Of a stretch of DNA of 64,000 nt, positions 18,087 through 29,000 are shown one piece after another. Position 1 is the stretch's first letter. Each line of letters begins with the position of its first letter. Where the stretch lies: positions 1 to 64,000 of the forward strand of contig CANMAQ010000018.1 in the NCBI GenBank assembly GCA_947495775.1, in the 5' to 3' direction. Origin of the DNA: Jejuia algarum (GTDB taxonomy: Bacteria; Bacteroidota; Bacteroidia; Flavobacteriales; Flavobacteriaceae). The position numbers were made by a program, and so were the translations under genes. Below the pieces are notes generated by a model. That model was given only the letters and a program-made list of their open reading frames with translations, had not been told where the DNA came from and ran no database searches.

Positions 18087-18157
18087 TTGTTATTTGTATA
18101 CTGCAAAGATGCAACAGAACTAAAGCTAAGACGCTACAAAAAAAGGACTATGAATTG
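18087..18157 (-). promoter_or_regulatory. 71-bp leader shared with module copy 1
   Basis: Identical to 2823-2893. Its distal 10 bases are the last codons and stop of the AraC regulator. Likely contains the promoter or operator of the SnoaL-YHS pair; the AraC protein encoded directly upstream is the obvious candidate to bind it (inference). Confidence 0.5.
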
Positions 18158-19206
18158 TACTTTTGTAATTTGAAGTCTGTAGGTGTTGTGTTGGAATAGT
18201 GTTTAAAAAAGCGAGAAAAGTGATTGGGTTCTTCAAAACCTAGTTGTCTCGATATAGAGGCAACAGACTGGTCTTCCAATAACATTAGTTTTGCCGAGTT
18301 AATTAATTCTAAACGTATAAGCTGGCCTATAGAGGTATTCATTTTAGCCCGTACCTTGTTGGATAAGGCTTTAATGGAGAGGTTCATTTTATCTGCATAA
18401 AACTCAAGAGAACGCTCTTGCGTATGGTATTTTTGAAGCAGTTCTAAAATATCCTGCGAAAATAAATCTCTGTTTTTATAGTCAAAATTATCTCTAAACT
18501 GTTTTGGGGTTTGTCCATTTGTATTTTTAAAAACTCTATTAAAATACGCGTCATCATTATAACCCAGATCGTAAGCGATTTCTTGAATGCTTTTATCGCT
18601 AAATGCTATTTGTTTTTGACTTTCTTGAAGTTTCTTAGAAGTCATTAAATTTTTAACCGATAAACCTATCTTATCCTTAATTAAAGCTTGAGCATTGTAC
18701 CCTCTATCATTAATAAGATTTACTAAATCATTACCTGTTAAATTATTAGAGTACTCCTTATCAATAATCTCTTTTGCATCAAATATAACTTGATATTCTT
18801 CTTTGTTTGCTTTAAAGGGGTTTTGCCAAAACCATTGTTTAGAGGATACGTCTATTATATCTGCAGAATTATCTGTTAATGCCGTCTCAGAAAGGAAGGT
18901 ATTACATTCTTCACATTCTAATAAATCTATATACCCTAAAGAAATTAAATGTTTAAACAGCACTCTTACATTGGCATCATAGAACTTGTTTTCATTCGAG
19001 AACTCAATTTTTCTAACAACAAAATCGTTTGACAAGAATTTAATGTACTGTCCTTTTTCTAGAAAAATTGCCTTTTCTTGCCAATCAAAGTAATTTTTAA
19101 AATCAACTTGAATGCTCCCCTTCCCAGAAAGAATATGAATAAGCGTATGCCGTTCTATAAAGTATACTTTATTAATTTCTGGTGAAAACTTTTCTACTTT
19201 TTTCAT
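18148..19206 (-). CDS. AraC-family regulator with two C-terminal HTH domains
   Basis: A 352-aa regulator. Residues 1-120 resemble an AraC-type cupin sensor domain. Two AraC/XylS DNA-binding domains follow instead of one: the first around 143-240 ending SIQEIAYDLGYNDDAYFNRV then GQTPKQFRDNF, the second around 252-350 with SVASISRQLGFEEPNHFSRF then TTPTDFKLQKY. Each has the signature second HTH plus Pro-x-x-(F/Y)R-like end. A tandem arrangement could let a monomer bind a long operator. Its stop is 74 nt before the start of the SnoaL gene, with the 71-bp shared leader between, and both are on the same strand, so it probably controls that module, perhaps itself included. A linked two-DBD AraC with a YHS/SnoaL operon is not a textbook arrangement. 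Confidence 0.85.
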   Translation of the reverse strand: MKKVEKFSPEINKVYFIERHTLIHILSGKGSIQVDFKNYFDWQEKAIFLEKGQYIKFLSNDFVVRKIEFSNENKFYDANVRVLFKHLISLGYIDLLECEECNTFLSETALTDNSADIIDVSSKQWFWQNPFKANKEEYQVIFDAKEIIDKEYSNNLTGNDLVNLINDRGYNAQALIKDKIGLSVKNLMTSKKLQESQKQIAFSDKSIQEIAYDLGYNDDAYFNRVFKNTNGQTPKQFRDNFDYKNRDLFSQDILELLQKYHTQERSLEFYADKMNLSIKALSNKVRAKMNTSIGQLIRLELINSAKLMLLEDQSVASISRQLGFEEPNHFSRFFKHYSNTTPTDFKLQKYNS

Positions 19207-19416
19207 TTCGTTTTGTAATGTTTGCTAGCTTATTTAAGCTCTAAATTTAGCAAATAAAAATCGAGAGGATATACTTATTACAGACTATTTTACAGGAAGG
19301 TTGTAAGCGCAATTAAAAAGCTACAAAAACACCGTTCTTACCTAAACATCTTTAGTAAAATACAAGATTTGAGCAAAACTTTAATGTCAAATATGATTTT
19401 CAATCCATTCTTAAAA

Positions 19417-19454
19417 ACATACGGATTTAAGGTACAAACTAGCGCTAGCGGGGG
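19417..19454 (+). repeat. REP-like repeat, direct copy A
   Basis: A 38-bp segment ACATACGGATTTAAGG...GCGCTAGCGGGGG that recurs with one mismatch at 19515-19552. Its right half is the tail of the REP-like palindrome found around the RAYT gene at 61-62 kb. Confidence 0.75.
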
Positions 19455-19531
19455 AAAACACAAAAAACCGCAAACCCAATTATAACAAAGGTTTGCGGTT
19501 ACATCTTACTATTAACATACGGATTTAAGGT
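19454..19531 (-). repeat. 78-bp element, inverted perfect copy of 62262-62339
   Basis: The reverse complement of this segment equals 62262-62339 at every base. It includes a terminator hairpin and is bounded here by REP-like tails on both sides. Confidence 0.85.
19462..19500 (-). terminator. Intrinsic terminator downstream of the toxin operon
   Basis: On the minus strand AACCGCAAACC (19500-19490) pairs perfectly with GGTTTGCGGTT (19476-19466) and is followed by a run of six T. It lies about 180 nt past the immunity gene, so it probably ends the Rhs operon transcript. Confidence 0.75.
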
Positions 19532-19552
19532 ACAAACGAGCGCTAGCGGGGG
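19515..19552 (+). repeat. REP-like repeat, direct copy B
   Basis: Second copy of the 38-bp segment at 19417-19454 (T to G at one base), 98 bp further on, so the spacer contains a partial tandem duplication that embeds the terminator. Confidence 0.75.
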
Positions 19553-19615
19553 CATATTAAATATACCCGTTTGTATCATTAATGCTATTATTATTTACTT
19601 CTCTTACTCATACCT

Positions 19616-19646
19616 CCACTAGCTATAAGCTAGCGGTAGCGGGGGG
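19616..19646 (+). repeat. REP-like palindrome with G-tail
   Basis: CACTAGC-TATAA-GCTAGCG hairpin followed by GTAGCGGGGGG, preceded by TTACTCATAC. The same order (TTACTCAGTAC, hairpin, TAGCGGGGG) is seen at 61410-61448. Confidence 0.7.
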
Positions 19647-19680
19647 TTAGGATAGCTCTTTATTGTTTCAATATACCTAT

Positions 19681-20019
19681 TTAAAAGTCTATTCTCTCTA
19701 GGCTATTTTTATCACTTATAAATTTATTTATATAATATTCTATTGGTTCTGATGTTCCTGACATATACATATTTCCATCGCACCTATCAACTATAATACC
19801 TCCATTTCCTACTAATGCATAAGAAGCATTATTATTTAACAAGTATTCTTTTGAATTATAAAAAAAAACGAATAATTCATCTCTTTCTATAGTGTTATCA
19901 TCCATAACAATAAGTTCATATTTAATGGTTTCGCCATTTGGTAAAACCATATCATTCCCATCAGCTATTATAGTTAAAAAAAAATCTACTTTATTTTTTG
20001 CTTCAAGTTTAGTAAGCAT
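19681..20019 (-). CDS. Imm35-like immunity protein
   Basis: A 112-aa cytosolic protein. The C-terminal half, SYALVGNGGIIVDRCDGNMY followed by SGTSEPIEYYINKF, has the G-N-x-x-x-x-V-D-x-x-x-G and 'P-x-E-x-Y-I' signature of the YrhB/Imm35 immunity family, and the FFYNSKEYL strand before it fits too. The gene starts 3 nt after the stop of the Rhs toxin, so translation is probably coupled. Imm35 proteins are often linked to papain-fold toxins, exactly what the upstream C-terminus looks like. It should neutralise that toxin in the producing cell and its sisters. Confidence 0.75.
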   Translation of the reverse strand: MLTKLEAKNKVDFFLTIIADGNDMVLPNGETIKYELIVMDDNTIERDELFVFFYNSKEYLLNNNASYALVGNGGIIVDRCDGNMYMSGTSEPIEYYINKFISDKNSLERIDF

Positions 20020-20022
20020 TAG

Positions 20023-23000
20023 TTAATTTGTTTTTAAGAGTTTAGTTTCTACAAAATTACTTATCGTACCAGCTCCATTACCACTACCCAAAACACGTCC
20101 TTGACCATCTAGGAGATTAATTTTTCCATTTTGATTAACTACATTCAAAACGTGTCCTTCTCCATTTGCATATTTACCATAAATTATGCCTCTTTCTCCA
20201 CTTTTACCTAACAATGATTTTAAATCATCCATTCCCTTAAAACTTTTGAATGTAGTATTATAAGTTTTTTCAATAATAGCAATTGGCTGTACAACATCAT
20301 AATACTTACCATTTGTAAAAGGAGCTTTTGGTAATGCTGAATTTGCTCTACCAGCTAATTTATAATCAACACCTATAGCACAATTCACACAATTATTTCG
20401 ACCACCACCCCAAACAGTAGCACCCTTATTCATACTTTTAACACTACCAGCCATTTCATCGATTTGACCTAAACCACTAACTTTTGCGGTACGAAAAACT
20501 CCAAATCTATTTAATAATTGACCTGTATCGGCTAAATCTTGAGCAAATTCTTGATTGTCTGGCGCAGATAAATCTCTTTGTAAAATAACTTGTTGTAGCT
20601 CTAATCTATATAAAGGGTCAAAACCTCTTTTGTCCATCATTGCAGTAACCCAAGCATCATCATCTGCCTTTCTTTGTTTAGTAGATTCTGGGTCAGTATA
20701 GTTGTAATTTGCGCTTGATTTCAATCCATTTAAAGTTCCCATATATGACTTTACTTGGTCATACTGAGCTTGACTAACAACACCAACTCCAGAGATTACG
20801 TTATATTCTTCAACTGTAAAATTTGTATTCTCACCATCAAGCACAAAGGCTTCTGTGTGTTTAACAAACCAATCACCGTTTTGATGCTGATCCCAATAAT
20901 TAATGACAGTTTTAACTTCAAGGCCTTCAAGCTCTGCTCCATCAATAACTCTATTTGCACTAAACGAATAAGGACTATTCCAACTATATTCTGATGCTAA
21001 TGGGTCTATACTTAAAAATCGTCCAACTCGTGGGTCGTGCATTCTATATTTGAAGTTTACAGAATTCCCTTCCCCCTTAACTTCATCATCTTTTTCCTGC
21101 CCTTGGAAGCCATAACGGTACTTATCACTACTGCCGTGGCGGTTAGGCAGCAGCATCCCAAAGGGATAATAATCATTATATGAAAGAACGTCGGGTACAA
21201 AGGTATCATTTTTAAATAACTTTCTATCACTTACCACACTTAGCACATTACCAAGGTGGTTAGAGAGTTCGTAACGTTTATCGCCTATTGTTTTGCTATA
21301 AACATTAGGGTGCCCTAAAGAATTATCTACTATTTCTTGAATTTGTCCAGTAAACTCTGCACCAGAGACTGCTGTAAATCCTTGCTGTAATACGATCTCA
21401 TTTCCTGCTTGCATAGTAAGTGCTTCTGCTGGATCTACCACAAAGTTATTGGCACCTCCTGCCACCTCTATGCTGTTTAAGGCTTGTGCTAATGTTGTAT
21501 TTAGGGTATTGGTTGGCAATATTAAATTACTGCGTATGCTTCCCAATTCTTGATCATCTGATGACAACAGTGCCTGCCTTTGTTCTATACCCAGGCGAGA
21601 ACTTCCATAAATATGGTGTTCTTTTAAAACCACCTCTTTTTGCTCTGTAATATTAGCGGTATTAGATTCGTTAGTTTCATAAACAGCCAATACATTACCT
21701 TGTGCATCTCTTGCATATACTGTAGTTGTATTTTCTGGTAATACTGTTTTTGCTATTCGATTGCCTAAGCCATCATATTTAAAGAAAATTTGCTTGTCGG
21801 TTTTAAGAATACTTTCTACTTTACCATCTACACGCCAGTTAATGGTATTAATTCCTTCTGCCTTGTCTGAGATTAATTGTCCTATAGCGTCATATTCATA
21901 CAAATCTGTTGCTGTTCTTCCCAAGTCATTGAAGCCTATAGCCCCTATAGCATCATTTACAGACCGTAATTGGTTGTTTTTTGTTTCTTCTCTTGTTAAA
22001 GGATTTATTTTGGTCTCCCCATATTGATAACTCAAGTCATCCATATCTACCACGACATTATCACCATTACGTGTTGCACGTTTTAGAGTTTCTAAATTTC
22101 CGTTGTTATCATATGAATAACTACTGCTATAATTTGGTGCATTGGCACTGTTATAACCTTGCATACCTGTTATGCGATTTAACTGGTCATAACTATAATG
22201 ATTAATTTGTTCGCCTAAAACAACTTCATCTTTATCCATCACATCTGTAATCATTTGCTTAATATTACCGTTGTAAAGGTTCTTATTATGGTTTGTTCCA
22301 ATGGTTTTACTTTGCGTAAAAGCACTGTTGTTTCCTATAGGTTTATAATCCTCATCATTATATGTTAAAGCAAAACCAAAAACATCTTTAAGGGTATTAG
22401 AACCAGATGCACCATCCCCTCCAAGGTCTTTAGAGACGTCTAATTGATCTGCATTAACACCTTTTAACCAACCTTGTATGGTATAAGCATAATCTAAGCC
22501 TTGCACCTTTTTATCTCCTAGTAGCGTTCTTGCTAAAGGTCCATGTGCATAATACTTATAACTGGCATCGGTTTCCCATATTATATCATCTTGCGAGGTT
22601 TCTACTTGGGTTATACGGTTATCTGCATCATATCTGTATTTATGTATAAATTGATCTCCCGCCTCTTTTTGGTAATATACTTTATTAACGTTACCACTTA
22701 TAAGATCGTACTGGTACTCCACACGTTTTAAACCAGCGTAACGCTCTAAAGATTTAGCCAACAATCGGTTATGCTGCGCCAATTCTTGCACATTACCGTG
22801 TATATCGTAATGGTAAAACAAGGCATTATCGTAATCGTATTGTACTAGAGTATTGGTGGTAACCGTATTGTGATAATAAATCTCTGTAACTCTATTTCGC
22901 GATTTTGCCAATAGGTTATTTGTAGAATTTACAGTGCGAAATAAAGCTTTAGGATCTCCTAAATAGGTAGTGTATTGGGTAAAGGTCACCTCTTTTTGCT

Positions 23001-26000
23001 GTTGCGATATATTACTAGGAAAAGGTTTAATTTCTGGATCTGTAGAGGTATTTCCTGTAAATACTAAATTATCTGTACCTGTATATTTTAATTTTCCTGT
23101 AGTGCTATTTATCTCTACAGCTACATTTGGCACAAGCTCTCCTGCTTGTATAATACGCCCTAAACCATCGTATAAGGTATAGCTAAAGGTATTATTCGCC
23201 AATTGTTTGGCATTTTGAGAGGCGATAATACGCCCTAGACCATCATAAGCAAACCGCGTTTCGTCGCCATCTGGCGTAAATTGCCATACCAACTGGTTAA
23301 GACTATTGTATCGGTACTGGGTCTTAAAGTTATGGGATGGAAGCAATTCTAGATTTTCTCCTGTTGGGTTTTGTCTATGTCTATTTATTCTTTCATTTAA
23401 GCTTAATGCTTCGCCATCCACATCTACTTTTGCTTTCATTTCTACATCTGAAAAACGTTTAACCCCCTCTGGCGGTACGGTTTGCACTAAATTTCCTGCT
23501 TGATCGTAATAATAGAGTGTATATTGATATTCTTTATCATAATAGGTCATTCCAAAATTTTCCACCACTTCTTTTAAGGCATATTCTAGATAGCTATTGA
23601 TAAAATCTTGACGTTCTTTCTCTAAAAACAATTGGTAAGTATCATCGCCATAACTTGCATGTATTGCTGTAGTTAATTGTTCACAAGGGCTAGCTTCCAA
23701 AATTGGCTTCGTAAAGCCATCGGTTGTTATTGGCAATGGTGCGGGTAAACTTATACACTGTTTACCTTCATTTGTTAATTCATACAGATAATCTGAGGTG
23801 TATTGCGACCAGCTTTTTATTGCATCTGGGGTTCCCGCATTTTGCAATGTATTTACGTCTCTAAGATACGCATCAACAATACCTTTCATACCCGTTATGC
23901 TTGGGTTAGGGTCTTCGTAGCCGTAACCAAATTCTGTAGCTCCAAAAGTAGCAATACTTAAATATCTCACAGAAGTCCTGGGATTTGTAATCTCAAATTG
24001 CGACAGGTAATAAATGTAATCGTCTGTTAAATACGCCAACTGTTTATCACAGAAGGTTGCTTCATCATAAAGCGCTTGTTGCTCTGTATCTCCTATAGCA
24101 ACCAGTTTCGTTATAAAATCTTGATACTTATCTGTACAACTTACAGGCGCAACGGGTTGGGCGACACACACCTTATCTTCATCACAATTTGTGGTTTGTA
24201 GAAAAGAAGGCGCTGCTATTAGTGGTGCTGCTTTTACTTGAAAGGCGGCAGCATTAGAAGACGTTGTGAAGGCGGCTTGATTGTTTAAATTAATATCTAA
24301 AAGATCACAAAATTTTAAAACGAAAGCTGTACTGCTAGTCTCATTAGGTCGTGAGTTTGAATTAAAATAGTCATCCCTTCTAAATAATCTAATATTAACA
24401 TTCTTAGCTCTTTTAGCAGCACCATTATTATCTATGTAATCAATAGTGGCAAGTAATGAATTTTGGGAACCAAACGCAAACTCTTTGTAGGATCGTATTT
24501 TTAAATCAGATATTTCGTATATATTTCTAAAATCATTTTCTTCGCTTAAAGTAATAGAAATATTACCGAATAATACCTCTGAAGTTTCATCTTGAAAATT
24601 TGCCCTTATAGTATGAATATTTTCGTGATTTGAATGATCTAAAAACGCATCTGGATCATTTAAAAAATTGAACCTTTCATCATAACGATAAGTATAAGAG
24701 TGAAATGTATTATGATATTTTAATCCTTCAAAATCTCTCGCTTCGTATTGAGGTTCACCAATCATCTTCATACGCTCATTAAGGTTAAATGCATTAAAAA
24801 ATAAATCATCATTTATAGCATCTCTTTGTATTTCTAATATTTCTCTTCTTTGGTACTTTAAATTCGCATTAAATGATGCTTTTAATAAATTCTCAAATTC
24901 ATTTTCTAAAGGATTATTACATACTTCTAGATCTGTATTAAACAATAGATCTGGATCTTCTTGTAAAGGAAGATCTCCATATCGTTCTTCTATATTACAT
25001 CTTAAATTTACAGGTCTACTACTATTATTTAAACTTCTAGGATAACTTACTTCAGCATAAGCAACTGTACAAAATACACTCGTTTGTATATTTTCTTTAT
25101 TAGTGTAGTATAATTTATGAGTGCTTGCAAATGTACTTCCTACGCCATATGCTATTCGTTCTAAGGATTGAATACTAGATATATCACTTACCAAGTCTCC
25201 TCTTATTCGCACATCAAACCTATATAAGTCAAAGAATGTTATTAAAAAACTAGTTGCAAAATTATCTATTTTTGATGCCCCAATGGAGACATGTTTTAAA
25301 TTTGAAAAATCAACCCCCCTGTGATCAAAATCACTAATTGAAGATTCATGCAGTACCCCCCCCTCGGAAGTGTTAAGTGTAAAAATCTTCTGAAGATTGG
25401 TTGTATATTCATTAGGATAATTAGTTATAGGTATTGCCTTATGTAAGTTATCGGTTAAGATATTGTCCTTTTGAATAGCCGCATTTAACAATGTTGCCAA
25501 TTCCCTACTAAACTTTACATCCTCTATTTCATCTATACATATTGTATAATTATTAATATCATCACAACATAAAAAATTAACCAAAGTATTTTCATCAGCT
25601 TCTACATTTGCTACATATTGTTGATCTTCTCCATAATACAAAAGAACTTCTTGTCCTAAAACTGTTTTTCTTTCTCCATCAAAAATGTAATCAAATCGCA
25701 AATCTAAAAGCGTAGCATTTAATAAAACATTTTGGGCTTGTCCTTCGCCAGAGGCCACTATGTTCTTAACAGTAAACACCTGCCTACCATCAATTTCAAT
25801 ACTAATAGAAGTTGCATCTGGGCGTTTCCACAACACTGTAGTTCCGCCTCCAAAAAATTCTGGAAGGTAACTATTTGTATAGGCTCTTAAATTACTAAGA
25901 TCTACTTCTGCTTGGTCTATCGTCCCATTTGCTGCTAAAGTATTCATTAATGCCTTAAGTGCTTTTACAAAATAACTTTCCTTATTACAGCTTCCAGATC

Positions 26001-29000
26001 CATCATAAGTACTACCAGCTCCTAAATATTGACCTGGCGTTAGCGGATTATCAATGCTGCAAGTAAGCCCTGCTTTTGTAGTTCCTGTTAGTACGGCTTC
26101 TTTATAAGCACCTGCTTCATCAATTTTAGCTAAAGCCGTAAACTCAAACAACTCTGTTACTGTATTATAGCTACTAGTAATGGTTGTAACTGCTGTTATA
26201 GTAAAACTATTGCTACCGTATGTAGTCCAATTGTAGCCTGGTAAGCGTATTTTTGTTTCTGCATCTTCTAAAACACCTTCGCTACCAGATACCGTTAATA
26301 CCAACTCGTCGTTGCTTTCTCCCAACGTACTGCTGGTGGTCACCGTAGCACTTCCCGCAGGAAAGTGCCCTCCAAACTCTTGATATAATGAGGATGATAA
26401 ATAAAGCCCGTGATACGCCTTATTACTGTGAATAATAGGTGTTCCAGTAACTTGTAAATCATTAAAATACCCATCTAAATAGAGCATAAGATCTCTTGCC
26501 ATAGGACAGGTGCCCGTATTTACATAGTAATCGTAGTCCACCTGTTCTGCAATGTCTTGTAAAGCATTTTCTGGGGCTGCACCTGCATTAAAATATAAAT
26601 CGGTAGGTACAAATCGCTTTTGTTTAGTACTATAGCTGCTTGCATAAGCATCTTCACAAATACCATCAGAGGGATTAGTGCCTCTCAAATAACTTTCTAA
26701 TGTGGTTCGTATATTGGCATTGTAACTAGAGAAATTCTCTATTAAAGCTACTGGGGCTGCTGTAGCTCCTATACAGCCATTATATACCCCTTCTTTTTGG
26801 GCATATGCATTGATAAATACCGATTGTATGCGTTGTTTTATTCCTAAATAATTGGCTTTATAGGTATTCCAAAATTCATCCTTTTCTTCTGTACTAAAGG
26901 AGCTGCTAGAACTTTTAACTGTATTTAGTATTACAAGAGCGGCATCGGGCACTTCGCAAACTTCTAGACTATTACATATCGCCCTTGTGTATACTGTACT
27001 TAACATAGGGTGATTAGAGCCATCAAAATTAGTTTCCAGTGCTTCTCTTATAATGTCTTGTCGTGCTTTTAACAAATTGTGTGTTGAAGGATCGAAAGGG
27101 GTTGGTAAAGCGTTTCTAAAATAAGGATCGTCATTATATAAGTCTAAGGCACCATTTAGAAAACCTGCGCTTACAGCTTCGCTAAATGTGGTTATAGATT
27201 GTAGGTAAGAATCGTAACCGTCGGAACTAAAACTTTTATATTGCAACGCGCACAATGCTTCATTATAGCGTAAATAATCGTATTCTGGATGGTAACTTAA
27301 TAGGGAATAAGACCAGCTATCTTTCCACACACCAGATCTTGTGAAATTTTCACTATTCGTAAGGTATTGGGGTTCTACCCAATGTGCATCTTTAGTTCCT
27401 GCTACAGGTGTTAATGGCGCACCATCGTCTATCACTGGATCGTAACTTATTATTACAGTATCCTCTTCTTCGCCTTCGCCTTCTACTACTGTTCGAATTT
27501 CTTTAACTCTTATGTAACTTATTGTTCCGTCTGTATTGTAATAGTGTCCTTGGGTTTTACTTACAGCACTATCGTATTCTGGATGCCATGGTGTTTTCCA
27601 GCTGTAATAGGCACTATCATCTTGTCCTGCTATTTTTGCACTAATAAGTTTAATATTTACGGCATCGAAAATATTAAGTATGGTACCATCGCTATCTTCC
27701 CCATTTCCGTACTGTCCAATAGGGCTCATATCTGTTAGAAGTTGATTTAAGGCACTTTGACAAGATACAATATTAGGTCTTTGTGCTACAGGGGTATCTG
27801 CACCAGTACAGGGTGCTAAACAAGCATTTAAAGCGGCATCCCATTGTGTATGTAAGGCCGCTTCAAAACTGTTTTTTTCTCTATTGGTAAATGTATTATA
27901 GCGCTCTTGATTTTCTACTATTTGCGCGGCAACATAAGCTGCCTTAGCACCTTCTGGGTCGTTGGGATAGCCTTCCATAAGAGCCGCTGCACAGGTCTCG
28001 CAATCAAAACCACAATTCTCTATTATTAAAGGCGGCACTAATTCTGTTTGTGGTATGTAACAAGCATCGTTGGCATCTTGAAGACGTGCTATATAGTTGT
28101 CTGCATATGTTTCTAATTTTTCTTGATCTACTGTTAAAATTTTCTGGATACTAAACGTCCCTCTATCTATAGCTAAATCTGGTATATCATCAGGACCTAG
28201 TGTAATTTGATTAATTCCTGATAGCTCTATTTTTTTAAATACAGGATTTGTATCATTTAGCGTAAAGAGGCTTTCTCCATCTTCATTAATAAGATCGATC
28301 GCTAAGGTAAAGGCTAAATTATAATTGTGTTTGTATGCTTCTGTAGGGTCTGGACAACCGTAACTAAATGCGGGACCGTTAATAGAATAACCAAAGTTAC
28401 GTACATCTCTAAACACCACTGCTTTACTGGCATTGTACACCAATTGATCTTGTAAAGCGCCGTAATTTCCAGAGGTTCCTCTAGTATTATTATCTACAGG
28501 ACTATCTTTGGCCGTACTACTTTGTTTATTTAATAAATCTGCTGTAAGCCTTTTATGTAGGTCTAAATTAGCTTCATCTTCTAAAGCGTCTAAATTTTCA
28601 GGTTTCGCACCTGTCAATGCTGTGGCAATAGTACGCCCTTGCGGATCTATATAACTAATGCTTAGCTGACGATTAGGGTCTAACACCATATTCTTTTTGT
28701 AATGTCCCGCATTACCTACACTGTAACCAAACAAGCGGTTAAGCTCTATCTGTTCGGGCGTACTATAATAGTACTCCATATCATGTCCCGTCCCTAATTG
28801 ATGCATATTACCCACACCACCTTTGCGACGTATTCTCCCCGTATTATCTGGTGTATATTCTATTTGTGAGAAAGGGTATTGCTCTGCGTCTGGTATTTGG
28901 TCTTTATAGGGTGCATTTAAATTATTATTTCCTGAGTAGTACTGACTGGCACCACTGGCAATAGACATCGCTTTAGCTGCACTAGGTTCATCTATTTGAT

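Noticed and set aside
19417..19646. A CRISPR array in the repeat-rich spacer after the immunity gene
   Set aside because: Only two 38-bp direct copies 98 bp apart, with a terminator and REP-like palindromes between; no regular spacers and no cas genes.
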